Shown: positions 43,017 to 53,364, numbered from the stretch's first letter. The stretch is 62,756 nt of DNA from Paludibacteraceae bacterium (GCA_017444065.1 JAFSXJ010000038.1:1-62756); one strand, 5' to 3'. Numbers and translations: made by a program. Notes: generated from the letters alone by a model not told the origin.

Positions 43017-43571
43017 TTAATCGTCGTTAGCCAGACCTGTGTAACGGTAACCCGATACGCGCAGATGGTCGTAAAGAGCAAATTTAAAATTAGCTCCCAG
43101 AGCCTCTTCATTGGGTGCTGCGTAAGGATCATCATCGAACAGGACTTCGAAAACGATGGAGTCAGCAGGCATCCCACTGGGTGTCTTGGCGGCACCATAC
43201 AGGATCTTGCCGTTTGTAATGACTGCCGTAGCACCATTCAGAATGTCCTCACCTGCAGCAGCGCTGAACGTGCCGGCAGACTGATTGCAAGCTACTTTTA
43301 CCTGGAACTCCCAGAAGGCACCGTCCACGTCGCTTATCCACATTGAATCAGCGGTATTTGCTGCCGTGTTATATGTAAGCAGCCAGAAGTTGCCAATGCC
43401 GTAAAGGTCTTCGTCTTCATAGAGGACTGTACCTGCAGCATCAACGCCCTGTACCTGTACATACCACTGACCAGCCATCTTCTCGGTAGCTGTGCCACCA
43501 ATCGGGTCCTTCTCGCAGGAAGCGAGAGTAAGCGTTGCTAATGCCAGTATAGCATATAATATCTTTTTCAT
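43017..43571 (-). CDS. Lipid-binding putative hydrolase-type lipoprotein
   Basis: 184 aa lipoprotein (lipobox TLASC, Cys about residue 19). The body starts GTATEKMAGQWYVQVQGVDAAGTVL and has regular beta strands with a C-terminal RVSGYRYTGLANDD. This resembles the calycin-like 'lipid-binding putative hydrolase' family that often sits last in Bacteroidota SusCD operons. Surface exposure is likely; ligand unknown. It overlaps the upstream lipoprotein gene by 4 nt. Confidence 0.68.
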   Translation of the reverse strand: MKKILYAILALATLTLASCEKDPIGGTATEKMAGQWYVQVQGVDAAGTVLYEDEDLYGIGNFWLLTYNTAANTADSMWISDVDGAFWEFQVKVACNQSAGTFSAAAGEDILNGATAVITNGKILYGAAKTPSGMPADSIVFEVLFDDDPYAAPNEEALGANFKFALYDHLRVSGYRYTGLANDD

Positions 43572-44296
43572 AATCCCAAATCGACTTTGTTAATTGTTAC
43601 ATCAAATTCAATTACTTCAGCATAGAACAGCTTGTATGTAATCGTGTTCGTAGCTGCGTCGTACAGACCGTCAGTGAGGCCGTCAGCGGAATCGCCCCAT
43701 CCGGGAACCTGGCTTGCAAGCAGCGAGATGGTACCGTCATCGGCAATGTCAATGATTGCTTCCATAGCGTAGGCACTGCCATAACCGGCACCTTGTGCAT
43801 ACCAACCGGCCATCAGGTCTTCTACATAGTATGTTCCGTCATCCTGCTTGATAATCAGGAATTCGAAAGCTCCCTTATATGCAGCCGGAGCTCCACCATT
43901 GTAAATACGCTGACTATTGGCTTGGTCAAGTTTCCACATGCCTTCTACAGGGTCAGAAGCATCCAGAACAACTACAGTACGCGATGCGGAAGCGGGGAAG
44001 CCGTCCGCATTGACGATGCTATAGGTGATTGTGTAAATACCCGAAACGGATGTATCCACGTCGCTGGAAACCTCAACCTTATCAGTTACGTCCTCACCTT
44101 TCATCGAAGCGGTGAAGCCGGGGTCAACAAAGGTCGAACCTTTGGCTACTACCATGTAGTCGTCACCCTCCAGAATAATCTCTGCGAAATAGGTGATATT
44201 GGTCAATCCCTCAGACTCTTTCTCGCAACCGGTGAAACCCAGAGCGATGCACAAGAGGGCTGCCAAACAGATTATACTCTTTTTCATAATAGTCAT
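43568..44296 (-). CDS. DUF5012/Ig-like surface lipoprotein of the SusCD operon
   Basis: 242 aa lipoprotein (lipobox FTGC, Cys about residue 24). After the anchor comes an Ig-like module (VAKGSTFVDPGFTASMKGEDVTDKVEVSS...GIYTITYSIVNADGFPASASRTVVVLD), the DUF5011/5012 type. A C-terminal beta domain (EGMWKLDQANSQRIYNGG...) follows. Such proteins accompany SusCD pairs and can act as surface ligand-binding proteins. An ATG at 44287 is an alternative start. Third gene of the operon, 25 bp after susD. Confidence 0.75.
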   Translation of the reverse strand: MTIMKKSIICLAALLCIALGFTGCEKESEGLTNITYFAEIILEGDDYMVVAKGSTFVDPGFTASMKGEDVTDKVEVSSDVDTSVSGIYTITYSIVNADGFPASASRTVVVLDASDPVEGMWKLDQANSQRIYNGGAPAAYKGAFEFLIIKQDDGTYYVEDLMAGWYAQGAGYGSAYAMEAIIDIADDGTISLLASQVPGWGDSADGLTDGLYDAATNTITYKLFYAEVIEFDVTINKVDLGL

Positions 44297-44321
44297 CTTT
44301 TGTTTAAGTTAATACCTTTGA

Positions 44322-45812
44322 TTACTTACCCCAGAAGATCGGCTCCGTATAACCCGGGAAAGTCGGTGCGTTGCTGTTACGTGCGGCACTGATTTCCGGA
44401 TACGGGAAGCGCTCGAGCAGTTTGTTGTCACCTACCTGATTGAATACCTGGAACGGAGTGTACAGCGTGTTCGGCTGGTACTTGGTCAGGTCAAGTGCGC
44501 CACTACCGGCGTACATATCCGAACCCTTGACCGAACCGAATGCCGGATAGTCCAGACGACGGAGCTCGGTGTAACCCTCAAATCCGTTGATGCCGGCGAG
44601 AGCTTTCCACTTGGCAATACCGATAACCTCCTGCCATTTGCTCTGGTCGTACGGGAACTCGGCAATGTTTGCCGCAGCACCGGTCACTCCAGCAGTAGCG
44701 AACGAAGCATTGATAGCGTCGGCGTATGCATTGGCAGCGTTGGCGGCATCACTCTTGCGGGCGTAGTACTCGGCAAGGAAGAAGTCAATCTCAGCGCGGC
44801 TGATGAAGATAACCGGCGTGTTGTAGTTCAGCACGAGTTCGCACCATGCAGCTGTTGTAGCGTATTTGTCCTCAACGGTTGAGAGGTTCGTTCCTGAGAT
44901 GCTTCCCTGGAACTGACCGCTACCGTTCGGCAGGAACCATGCAGCCATACGCGGGTCGGTGTAGGTGTCCGTCTGCAACGAACCGATGATAGCCACGTTG
45001 GCAATCACGTTGTGCGTTACACGACCCCAGGTAGCGCGCTCCTCCGAGTAGAAGGGGTTAGCCTGACCTGAAGCGTCAGACCAGCAGCCTGCAATCTGGA
45101 TATCGGCAGCAGGCAGTTTGTCCTCTGCGATGAGTGCCTGAATGTCAGCTGACACGTCTTTTACGCTCGACAGACGGCTGAGCAGTTTGAGCTTCTCAGC
45201 GTAAGCAAAGCTTACCCAATCCTCAACCGATTTGTCCGGGAAGATGAAACTTGTTACAGCCATGTCGCCGCTCTTCAGCTTAGCGATGGCAGCGTCAAGC
45301 TCCTTGATAAGCCCTTCGTAGATATCCTGACCGTTGTCATACTTCGGTGCCAGATTAGCAGGGTCGAAAGCCTCGGTATAAGGCAGTTCGCCGAAGGCGT
45401 CCACGAGCAGTTGGAAAGCAAATGCGCGCAGAACAGTAGCCTGCAGGAAGACGGCGGTCTCGTTGTCAGCCTCAGCCTTTTTGAGCACCGTATTCAGGTT
45501 GCCCAGAGCACGCTGGAACAACTGGCGGTAAGCACCGCTGCCATTCTCGGGAGCGACATTGAACTGCGAGTAGTCCACGTAGTTCGGCGTACCGAACTGC
45601 TGAGCATAATACTGTGCATTGTAAGCACCCAGAATATGCAGCGTGTAAGCATACGTAGCAGCGATGTTCATCTCAGCGGCGGGCAGAATCATATCACTCG
45701 TCAGGTTCTCCTCAGCAGGAGAGTTGGGGTCATAGTTGATGTCCATGTAGTCCTTGCAACCGGTCAGACCCAAAACGAGTACGGAAAACAATATACTAAT
45801 ATACTTTTTCAT
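44322..45812 (-). CDS. SusD/RagB family nutrient-binding outer-membrane lipoprotein
   Basis: 496 aa lipoprotein (lipobox LTGC, Cys about residue 19). It belongs to the SusD-like_2 branch: N-terminal DPNSPAEENLTSDMILPAAE, then YNAQYYAQQFG, helical TPR-like scaffold, and late PRMAAWFLPN and KWKALAGINGFEGYTELRRL blocks. It forms the lid over the SusC channel and captures ligand. 18 bp after susC. The substrate (peptide or glycan) cannot be told; no glycosidase or protease gene is in the operon. Confidence 0.92.
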   Translation of the reverse strand: MKKYISILFSVLVLGLTGCKDYMDINYDPNSPAEENLTSDMILPAAEMNIAATYAYTLHILGAYNAQYYAQQFGTPNYVDYSQFNVAPENGSGAYRQLFQRALGNLNTVLKKAEADNETAVFLQATVLRAFAFQLLVDAFGELPYTEAFDPANLAPKYDNGQDIYEGLIKELDAAIAKLKSGDMAVTSFIFPDKSVEDWVSFAYAEKLKLLSRLSSVKDVSADIQALIAEDKLPAADIQIAGCWSDASGQANPFYSEERATWGRVTHNVIANVAIIGSLQTDTYTDPRMAAWFLPNGSGQFQGSISGTNLSTVEDKYATTAAWCELVLNYNTPVIFISRAEIDFFLAEYYARKSDAANAANAYADAINASFATAGVTGAAANIAEFPYDQSKWQEVIGIAKWKALAGINGFEGYTELRRLDYPAFGSVKGSDMYAGSGALDLTKYQPNTLYTPFQVFNQVGDNKLLERFPYPEISAARNSNAPTFPGYTEPIFWGK

Positions 45813-45830
45813 ATCTTTGTCCTCCTCAGT

Positions 45831-48800
45831 TTAGAATTTAATGTTCAAGTTCACACCATATTGACGGCTTGTCGGGTTGGAGTACAACTCACCGAACTGT
45901 GCAGCCAGGTCACCGTCGGTAGCATACGAGGTTGACTCGGGGTCAATATAGTAGTTGTCCTTAGCCGTGAACGTTGCTACATTGTTCACGTAAGCAGTGA
46001 TGGACATACCTTCGAAGCGGATAGCCTGCATCCATTTTTTCGGCAGATCCCATGTAAGACTGATGTTACGCAGTTTGGCGAACGAACGGTCAATCAGGAA
46101 GAACTCGCCACCCTGACCTGCACCGGTACCGTCGAAGTACTTTTGATAGCTGCCGTCAACCAGGAAGATAGGAGTCGTGTTCTCCTCGTAAATCGGATTG
46201 CCGTCAGCGTCAACGCCAGTTTGAACAACCGAGTTGGGAACGATGAACGGGTTACGTCCGTTGTAGGTAGTTACGATACCGTTACCGGTGAACTCCATGA
46301 GGTTCTTCGTACGCGAGAACATATATCCACCCAGACGTGCGTCCAAGGTAGCGCTCAGCGTTACACCGTAGAATGACAGAGAGGTGCTGATACCACCTGT
46401 CCACTTGCACTGCATGTTTTTGCCGGTGTCCTCAAGTTCCGTACCAATCATCGGCTGTCCGTCAGCACCTACGATGGTCTTGCCATCGGCGGTCTTTTGC
46501 GGCAGGTTGGTGTAGAACTGTCCCATCGGCTTGCCTACCTCAGCGTAAACATACACAGCGTCGGCAGATGTCGAGAATCCCTCAATGATACTCTTACCAC
46601 CGTCCAAACCGTCCGGCAACTCGAGAACGGTATTCCAGTTGCGGGCAACGTTGAAGTTCAAATCCCACTGGAAGTTACGCGTCTTAACCGGCGTGGTGTT
46701 CAATACCAACTCGAAACCGGTGTTGCGTACCTTACCGAAGTTAGTAACCATCGAGTTGTAACCCGTAGCAGGGTCAACAGGCAAGGTGAATATCTGGTCC
46801 TTGGTGATACGGTGATAGTACGTACCGTCCAAGCCCAAACGACCGTTGAAGAACTGGAGGTTCAAACCAACCTCAGCCTCGGAGGTCATCTCGGGGCGCA
46901 GACTGCCGCTACCCAACGATGCGGTTGCCTGGAAGGCGTTCACGCCGTTGAACGGGAACAGGATAGCGTCGGAGTTGTAGGTCGTCGAGGCAAATGCCTG
47001 AACGAACGACGGGTTGGTCAGATACACATTGGCGTCGTTACCGGTCATACCGTAAGCGGCACGCAGTTTACCGAACGAAAGAACATTGTTCTTCGGAATA
47101 AGTTCTGTGAATATCCAGCTGGCGGTTATACCGGGATAGAAGTAGCTGTTCTTTGCCAGCGGCAGAGTAGATGACCAGTCGTTACGAGCGGTGAGGTCGA
47201 TGAACAGTTGGTCGGCATAGCCGAACGTGATGTCACCGAACAGACCGATGGAGCGACGCTTGGACTGCAACTCGGTGATGTCGTCCTTGTTGGCACCGTT
47301 GCTCAGATCCCAGAATCCGGTCTCGAAGGTCAGGTTGCTGGTCGTGGCGGACAGCGATGTCGAAGCACGCTCGCTGATGTTCACACCGGCTACAACGTTC
47401 AGGTCAAACGCACCCCACTTATTCTGGTAGGTTGCCAAAATGTCGTGGTTGATTTCATACAGACGACGATAACGGGCATAAATGCTACCAGTCTGGTTCA
47501 TGTTGCTCGGGGCGTAACCCTTGTTGTCGGTAATCAGTGCGTCGTCCAAGTCAATCTGCGGAATGCCGATCTTGGTGTCGGCATCGGTGTAGTCGAATCC
47601 GAAACGATAGGTGAGTGTCAGACCCTGAACCGGCTTGGCGTCAACCTGTACCTTACCATAGACCTGCTTGGCGTCGCTGTGGTGGTAGTTGTTGGCGATT
47701 GCCCAATACGGGTTGGTGATACCGTAAGGAGTGAAGTAAGCCTCCGGCGTGTTGAACGGACTTGAGAGGTCTTTTTTGTCCACGAGAGAGATGTCACGCG
47801 GGAACTCATACAGACCGTCAATCACAGAAGTACCCTGATAGGTATCCACCACGTCGGTTTTCGATTTAGCGAAGTTAATCGAACTCGAGATCTTCAACCA
47901 CTTGATAGGCTCGTAGCTGCCACGGAAAGCGATGGTGTGACGCTTATACGTGTCTTTGTCACCCGGCATAACGCCGTCATCGCCTGCGTAGGAGTACGAA
48001 GCATAGTAGGTCATCTTGTTGTCGGCAGAAGCGCCGCTGAACGAGATGTTGTGGTTGTGCGAGATGCCGGTGTCGAAGAAGTCCTTGATGTTGGTCGGAA
48101 CAGCCGAATACTTGTGAATCAGCTCCTGGTTGTTCCAGATAGGACCATAGACTTGCGTCGAGCCGTCCAGGGCAGGACCCCATGAACCGTTCTCGATGTA
48201 GGTCTGCTGACCGTTCCATCCCTGACCGAACTGGTTCTGGAAGATAGGCAGGTTGGCAATCTGGTTGAATGCCACGCCGCCGCTGTACTCGATGTTGAAG
48301 TTACGCTTCTCGCCTTTGGCACCCTGCTTGGTGGTGATGATTACCACACCGTTGGCAGCGCGGCTACCGTACAGCGCTGTTGCGGCAGCACCCTTGAGCA
48401 CGGTCATCGATTCGATGTCCTGAGCTGCAACGTTGCTGATACCGCCCAGTGAAGCGGCTTTCTCATCCAGACGCAGCGTAGTGTTACCATAGTCGGTAGT
48501 GTTCTGCAAGGGCACACCGTCGATTACATACAACGGCTGGTTGCTGCCGCTGATAGACGAGAAACCACGGATGATGATGTTGCTTGCAGCACCCGGGTCG
48601 GTCGAAGTAGCCTGTACCTGAACACCGGCAACCTTACCCGCGAGGGCGGAAGCCACGTTTGTGGTACGTGCCTTGGTAATCTCCTCGGCCTCAACTTTCG
48701 TTGCTGCATAACCCAGGGTCTTCTCGTTACGCGAGATACCCAGAGCGGTAACAACAACTTCGTCAAGCACCTCGGTGTCTTCCTCGAGGGTGATAGACAT

Positions 48801-49064
48801 AGGAGCAGTCGTTGCTGGTACGGTTACGGAACGCATACCTACGAAACTTACTACCAGTGTTGCACCCGGCTCGGCCTCAATACGGAACTGACCGGTGTAG
48901 TCCGTTACAGTTCCCCGGCTGGTACCAAGCACAGTGATTGAGGCGCCGGGAATACCTTCGCCATCAGCTGCACTTACAACCTTACCGGTAATGGCCTGGC
49001 TTTTCGCCAAAACCTGTCCGATTGCAAGAATACAAACGGACAAAACAAGTAAGAATTTTTTCAT
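45831..49064 (-). CDS. SusC/RagA family TonB-linked outer-membrane protein
   Basis: 1077 aa. Signal peptide ending VLAKSQ, carboxypeptidase-regulatory-like domain (ITGKVVSAADGEGIPGASITVLG, about residues 25-100), TonB-box region (DEVVVTALGISR), plug domain with QPLYVIDGVPL, then the 22-strand barrel. It imports the ligand captured by the SusD partner, powered by TonB. First gene of a four-gene operon with a canonical promoter. The SusC-SusD-Ig lipoprotein-lipid-binding lipoprotein order is typical of non-PUL or peptide-type uptake loci. Confidence 0.95.
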   Translation of the reverse strand: MKKFLLVLSVCILAIGQVLAKSQAITGKVVSAADGEGIPGASITVLGTSRGTVTDYTGQFRIEAEPGATLVVSFVGMRSVTVPATTAPMSITLEEDTEVLDEVVVTALGISRNEKTLGYAATKVEAEEITKARTTNVASALAGKVAGVQVQATSTDPGAASNIIIRGFSSISGSNQPLYVIDGVPLQNTTDYGNTTLRLDEKAASLGGISNVAAQDIESMTVLKGAAATALYGSRAANGVVIITTKQGAKGEKRNFNIEYSGGVAFNQIANLPIFQNQFGQGWNGQQTYIENGSWGPALDGSTQVYGPIWNNQELIHKYSAVPTNIKDFFDTGISHNHNISFSGASADNKMTYYASYSYAGDDGVMPGDKDTYKRHTIAFRGSYEPIKWLKISSSINFAKSKTDVVDTYQGTSVIDGLYEFPRDISLVDKKDLSSPFNTPEAYFTPYGITNPYWAIANNYHHSDAKQVYGKVQVDAKPVQGLTLTYRFGFDYTDADTKIGIPQIDLDDALITDNKGYAPSNMNQTGSIYARYRRLYEINHDILATYQNKWGAFDLNVVAGVNISERASTSLSATTSNLTFETGFWDLSNGANKDDITELQSKRRSIGLFGDITFGYADQLFIDLTARNDWSSTLPLAKNSYFYPGITASWIFTELIPKNNVLSFGKLRAAYGMTGNDANVYLTNPSFVQAFASTTYNSDAILFPFNGVNAFQATASLGSGSLRPEMTSEAEVGLNLQFFNGRLGLDGTYYHRITKDQIFTLPVDPATGYNSMVTNFGKVRNTGFELVLNTTPVKTRNFQWDLNFNVARNWNTVLELPDGLDGGKSIIEGFSTSADAVYVYAEVGKPMGQFYTNLPQKTADGKTIVGADGQPMIGTELEDTGKNMQCKWTGGISTSLSFYGVTLSATLDARLGGYMFSRTKNLMEFTGNGIVTTYNGRNPFIVPNSVVQTGVDADGNPIYEENTTPIFLVDGSYQKYFDGTGAGQGGEFFLIDRSFAKLRNISLTWDLPKKWMQAIRFEGMSITAYVNNVATFTAKDNYYIDPESTSYATDGDLAAQFGELYSNPTSRQYGVNLNIKF

Positions 49065-49152
49065 ACCTTAGATGTTTTAACTAATACCTTTAATTGTTTC
49101 ACTTAGCGTTATAATCGTGTTTAGGGATTATCGTGAAACGAAAATTCGGTTG

Positions 49153-49185
49153 CAAAGTTACAATATTTTTTTTGTCTCTGCCAAA
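49153..49185 (-). promoter_or_regulatory. Promoter for the susC operon
   Basis: Minus strand TTTG (49182-49185), 21 bp, TAACTTTG (49153-49160), 89 bp before the susC ATG. No gene is seen in the surrounding gap 49065-49422. A TTTG-22 bp-TATCTTTG pair on the plus strand (49272-49305) is noted but has no downstream gene. Confidence 0.7.
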
Positions 49186-49359
49186 AATTGGGGATAAAAA
49201 CATACAAAGATATGCCCTAAAACACATTTCTGCTATCAAAAGTTTACAATTAATGGGGTTTTGAATAGCATTTTGCTCAAAAAATGGAGATTTTTCGTAT
49301 CTTTGGGCATAAATCTATACAATAAGCGTGCCAAAGTGATAAATGAAGGTAAACAAAAG

Positions 49360-49393
49360 AAAGATGGTGCGCCACGCATGACACACCATCTTT
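49360..49393 (-). terminator. Terminator after the EF-G2 gene
   Basis: Ten-bp stem AAAGATGGTG/CACCATCTTT (49360-49369, 49384-49393), 14-nt loop, T-rich on the minus side (CTTTTGTTT). It lies 30 bp after the EF-G2 stop. Confidence 0.7.
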
Positions 49394-49422
49394 GCACATG
49401 TATAGAAGTATAGGAGAAGTAT

Positions 49423-51585
49423 TTACTCGTCCTCCTTGAGAGACTCCTGGTAAGCCTTGAGCAGCTTATCCTGAACGTCACCCGGAACGAGCTCATAATC
49501 CTTGAACTTCATCGTGAACGTAGCACGTCCTCCGGTGAGCGACGAGAGGGTTGTGGAGTACGAAGCCATCTCTGCCAGAGGAATCTGTGCGGAGAGGCGG
49601 GTGAAGTTCTTCTCGGTGTGCATGCCGAGCACCATGCCGCGACGGCCGGTGATGTCGGACATCACGTCACCCATCATATCCGACGGGACGAACACCTCTA
49701 CGTCGTAGATAGGCTCCAGCACCTTTGGGTTAGCGTTGCGGAACGCCTCGGCAAAGGCGTTACGGCCAGCCAGACGGAACGAGATTTCGTTGGAGTCAAC
49801 CGGGTGCATCTTACCATCATATATAATGACGCGCACGTCACGCGCATACGAGCCCGTGAGCGGTCCCTGCTCCATGCGGTCCATCAGACCCTTGAGGATA
49901 GCGGGGATGAAGCGTGCGTCGATAGCACCACCGACGATGGAGTTGATGAGCACGAGCTTGCCGCCCCACTCCAGAGGAATCTCCTGGGTGTCCTTGACGC
50001 TGATGCGGTACTCCTGGTTGCCGAACTTGTAAACCTCCTTTACAGGTACGCCTTCCTCGTACGGCTCAACGATGAGGTGCACCTCACCGAACTGACCTGA
50101 ACCACCGGACTGCTTCTTGTGGCGGTAATCGGCACGTGCAGCCTTGGTGATGGTCTCACGGTACGGTATCTTCGGCTCGTCGTAGGTGACCATCATCTTG
50201 TCGTTGTTCTCCAGACGCCACTTGAGCGTGCGGAGGTGGAACTCGCCCTGACCGCTGACGATGGTCTGCTTGAGCTCCTTGCTCTGCTCGATGAGCCATG
50301 TGGGGTCCTCCTCGTGCATACGGGTCAAGAGGGCACTGAGTTTCTCGGCCTCCTGCTCGTTGTTCGGGCGGATAGCGCGGCGGTACTTCGGGTCAGGATA
50401 GCTGACGGGAGCATACTGCAGTTCGCATTCCTTGGCGTTGAGGGTGTTGCCGGTACGGGTGTCCTTGAGCTTAACCGTAGCAGCGATGTCGCCTGCAGCC
50501 ACCTCATCCACCGGTACGCGGATGCTGCCGTCGATAGCGTAGAGCTGCGAGATGCGCTCTTTCGAACCGCGGTCCATGTTCACCAGGTCGTCGGCTGCGT
50601 GTACCGTACCCTGCAGAACCTTGAAGTAGTTGACATCACCGATATGCGGCTCGACGGATGTCTTGAAGATGAACATCGAGGTCGGTGCAGCAGCGTCGGG
50701 AGCAACCTCAGTGCCGTCAACAGCTACAGGCTTCGGTGCGTCAGCTACCGACGGAGCCATCTCACCGAGGAACTCCATCAGGCGGCGTACGCCCATGTCG
50801 CGTGTGCCGGAGGCGCAGATAACAGGCAGGATACCGCCGTCCTTGAAGACAACGCGGATACCTTCGATGGTCTCCTCGAGGCTCAGTTCGCCCTGGTCGA
50901 AGAACTTCTCCATCAGTTCGTCGTTCGCCTCGGCGGCTTTCTCCATCACTTCAGCGAGGAGCTCCTCAGCCTTGGCTTGCTCCTCGGCAGGGATATCTTT
51001 GAGTTCGGGAGCACCGCCCTCGGCTTTCCACACCAGCATCTTGCGCTTGAGCACGTCGATAGCGGCATTGAACCCTGCACCCGGATTAACGGGGTACTGG
51101 AGCACGACAACGTGGTTGCCGAAGTTCTCCTTCAGACCTTCGATGGTGCGGTCGATGTTCGCATTCTCGTGGTCGCACTTGTTAACGAGGAACACCACGG
51201 GTTTCTTGGCGTTCTCCGCCATGCGGAAGTTGTTCTGCGTACCAACCTCCACGCCGCCGTTGGCGGTCAGGGTGATGATAGCCGTGTCGCACACATGCAG
51301 GGCGCTGATAGCGCCGCCGCAGAAGTCGTCCGAACCCGGGCAGTCGATGATGTTGAGTTTCTTGCCGGCGTACTCAAGGTTACATACGGTGGAGAACACC
51401 GAGTAGCCGTATTCCTTCTCTACGGGGAAGTAGTCGCACACGGTCGATTGCGCCTCCACCGTTCCGCGACGTTTGATCACTCCGCTCTCGAAGAGCATAG
51501 CCTCCATCAGAGTGGTCTTACCGGAACCACTACCTCCCATCAAGGCGATGTTCTTGATTTCATTTGCTTGATAAACTTTAGCCAT
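49423..51585 (-). CDS. Elongation factor G paralog, EF-G2 type
   Basis: 720 aa translational GTPase-family protein, all five EF-G domains present by length. G1 is GGSGSGKTT (residues 17-25), unlike the AHIDAGKTT of housekeeping EF-G. G3 is DCPGSDDF (81-88), with Ser85 where EF-G has the catalytic His. G4 is NKCD. Sequence and length match the Bacteroides EF-G2 paralog, which has been reported to support elongation without GTPase activity and to matter for gut colonisation. The canonical fusA is not in this window. It follows pfp by 41 bp on the same strand. Confidence 0.88.
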   Translation of the reverse strand: MAKVYQANEIKNIALMGGSGSGKTTLMEAMLFESGVIKRRGTVEAQSTVCDYFPVEKEYGYSVFSTVCNLEYAGKKLNIIDCPGSDDFCGGAISALHVCDTAIITLTANGGVEVGTQNNFRMAENAKKPVVFLVNKCDHENANIDRTIEGLKENFGNHVVVLQYPVNPGAGFNAAIDVLKRKMLVWKAEGGAPELKDIPAEEQAKAEELLAEVMEKAAEANDELMEKFFDQGELSLEETIEGIRVVFKDGGILPVICASGTRDMGVRRLMEFLGEMAPSVADAPKPVAVDGTEVAPDAAAPTSMFIFKTSVEPHIGDVNYFKVLQGTVHAADDLVNMDRGSKERISQLYAIDGSIRVPVDEVAAGDIAATVKLKDTRTGNTLNAKECELQYAPVSYPDPKYRRAIRPNNEQEAEKLSALLTRMHEEDPTWLIEQSKELKQTIVSGQGEFHLRTLKWRLENNDKMMVTYDEPKIPYRETITKAARADYRHKKQSGGSGQFGEVHLIVEPYEEGVPVKEVYKFGNQEYRISVKDTQEIPLEWGGKLVLINSIVGGAIDARFIPAILKGLMDRMEQGPLTGSYARDVRVIIYDGKMHPVDSNEISFRLAGRNAFAEAFRNANPKVLEPIYDVEVFVPSDMMGDVMSDITGRRGMVLGMHTEKNFTRLSAQIPLAEMASYSTTLSSLTGGRATFTMKFKDYELVPGDVQDKLLKAYQESLKEDE

Positions 51586-51626
51586 AATTTATATATTTAC
51601 GAATTTTTCATTTACGTTTTTACCAT

Positions 51627-53282
51627 TTATTTAGCTTCCTGCTCGAGTTTGAGTGTGCGTGTCGGTTGGTCGCAAACCTCCGTCGGGCCGTAGTACTGAA
51701 TCGGACCCGGGTAGATGTAACTCGTATTGGCGTCAGCCCACTCTGCGCGATGAGCAACGAAGTACTTGTAGGGTGCACCGTTCAGGTCAACCAATGCCTT
51801 TTGGATAACGGGTTTCATCTTGCCGTTACGTTTCTCCATGTTCATCATCATCGTGATAGGCACACCACCTGCTATCCACTCGGCAGCGGGCTTAGTCAGG
51901 TTGCGCACGAGCGACATGTATCCTGTCTTGCCGGCAGCAATCAGGTGCGTAGCGGTCACGCCGATCGAGTAGCAGTAGTCGGCGTCGAAGTTCGAAGGGA
52001 TGGCGCAGCGGCCCTCATAGCCGAAGAAGTGATTCAGGGCAGAGAACTTACCCTTGTACGTGCCGGCAGCCTTGAGTTGTGCCAGACGCTTGCCTACCAT
52101 CTCGATGAGCAGTTTCTCTGTCTCAATCTGGCTGACCATCACGTTGCCGTGAGGATCGCGGTCGAGCGTCAGCTGACGGGCAATGCCCTTCGGCAGCGAA
52201 CGGTAGAGCTCGCACGAAGCGGGCGACAGCATCGACTTGACGTACTCGCGCTTGGCGTCGTCGCCCTCCAGACCGGCAAACTCCTCGTTCTGAGCGAGCA
52301 TATCGTTGAGCTCCTGGATGAGGATACGCATGGCGGGGATGAACTCAATCAGACCTTCGGGGATGAGCACCGTACCGAAGTTCAGTCCGGCGTTGGCGCG
52401 GTCAACGATGACCTCGACAATCTGCTCGACGATGTCGTTGAGCGTCATGTTCTTCGCCTCAACCTCCTCGGAGATAAGGCAGATGTTCGGCTGCGACTGC
52501 AGGGCGCACTCCAGGGCGATATGGCTGGCAGAGCGACCCATGAGACGGATGAAGTGCCAGTATTTCTTTGCGGAGTTGGCGTCGCGCTGGATGTTACCGA
52601 TAAGTTCCGAATAAACCTTGCAGGCGGTGTCAAAACCGAACGAGGTCTCGATCATCTCGTTCTTGAGGTCGCCGTCGATGGTCTTCGGGCAGCCGATGAC
52701 CTGTATGCCGCAGTTCTTCTGCAGGTAGTACTCAGCCAGCACGCATGCGTTGGTGTTCGAGTCGTCACCGCCGATGATTACTACGGCCTTGATGCCGAGC
52801 TTCTTGCACACCTCGATGCCGTTGTCGAACTGCCAGGTCTCTTCCAACTTCGTACGTCCCGAACCGATGATGTCAAATCCGCCGGTGTTACGGTACTCGT
52901 CGATGATGTCTTTTGTCAGCTCCTGATACTTGCCCTCAATCAGACCCGAAGGGCCGCCGAGGAAGCCGTAGAGCTTGTTGTCGGGGTTGAGCTTCTTCAG
53001 TCCGTCAAACAGGCCGCTGATGACGTTGTGCCCGCCGGGAGCCTGGCCGCCGCTGAGGATGACACCTACGTTCATCGCAGGCAGGGCTTTCGGTGCCTCG
53101 TTGCTTGGCTCCATCGTGATGACGGGCAGACCGTAGGTGTTCGGGAACAGCTTCTTTATCTCTTCCTGGTCGGCTACACTCTGCGTAGCTTTTCCTTCAG
53201 CAAGACGTACATTGCCGGACAGCGCTACCGGCATTTTCGGTTGATAACTGCCTCTGGCAATTTGTAAAGGAGATTTTTGCAT
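51627..53282 (-). CDS. pfp: Diphosphate-fructose-6-phosphate 1-phosphotransferase
   Basis: PPi-dependent phosphofructokinase, reversible step of glycolysis saving ATP in anaerobes. 551 aa, the long form. [15 protein letters not shown] (about residue 72) carries the phosphate loop and [11 protein letters not shown] (about 169) the GGDD motif in which the second Asp selects PPi over [17 protein letters not shown] and [23 protein letters not shown] follow. It has its own promoter and probably reads into EF-G2. Confidence 0.94.
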   Translation of the reverse strand: MQKSPLQIARGSYQPKMPVALSGNVRLAEGKATQSVADQEEIKKLFPNTYGLPVITMEPSNEAPKALPAMNVGVILSGGQAPGGHNVISGLFDGLKKLNPDNKLYGFLGGPSGLIEGKYQELTKDIIDEYRNTGGFDIIGSGRTKLEETWQFDNGIEVCKKLGIKAVVIIGGDDSNTNACVLAEYYLQKNCGIQVIGCPKTIDGDLKNEMIETSFGFDTACKVYSELIGNIQRDANSAKKYWHFIRLMGRSASHIALECALQSQPNICLISEEVEAKNMTLNDIVEQIVEVIVDRANAGLNFGTVLIPEGLIEFIPAMRILIQELNDMLAQNEEFAGLEGDDAKREYVKSMLSPASCELYRSLPKGIARQLTLDRDPHGNVMVSQIETEKLLIEMVGKRLAQLKAAGTYKGKFSALNHFFGYEGRCAIPSNFDADYCYSIGVTATHLIAAGKTGYMSLVRNLTKPAAEWIAGGVPITMMMNMEKRNGKMKPVIQKALVDLNGAPYKYFVAHRAEWADANTSYIYPGPIQYYGPTEVCDQPTRTLKLEQEAK

Positions 53283-53332
53283 GGTTGTATATTTTTAAGT
53301 TTGATTTTCGTCGTTGCGCCATAAATAGCGTA

Positions 53333-53364
53333 CAAAGATATATAAAATTTCTGATATTTGCAAA
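53333..53364 (-). promoter_or_regulatory. Promoter for pfp
   Basis: Minus strand TTTG (53361-53364), 20 bp, TATCTTTG (53333-53340), 50 bp before the pfp ATG. Confidence 0.8.

Noticed and set aside
49272..49393. Small RNA on the plus strand between the susC promoter and the EF-G2 terminator
   Set aside because: The -33/-7 spacing is 22 bp and the only end signal is the EF-G2 hairpin; too weak to list as a gene.
50119..51693. 524-codon open frame antisense to the EF-G2 gene
   Set aside because: It mirrors the codon structure of EF-G2, has no family motif and no promoter; a shadow of a biased coding sequence.
51666..53267. 533-codon open frame antisense to pfp
   Set aside because: Same reason: full overlap with a certain gene, no motif, product of third-position bias.
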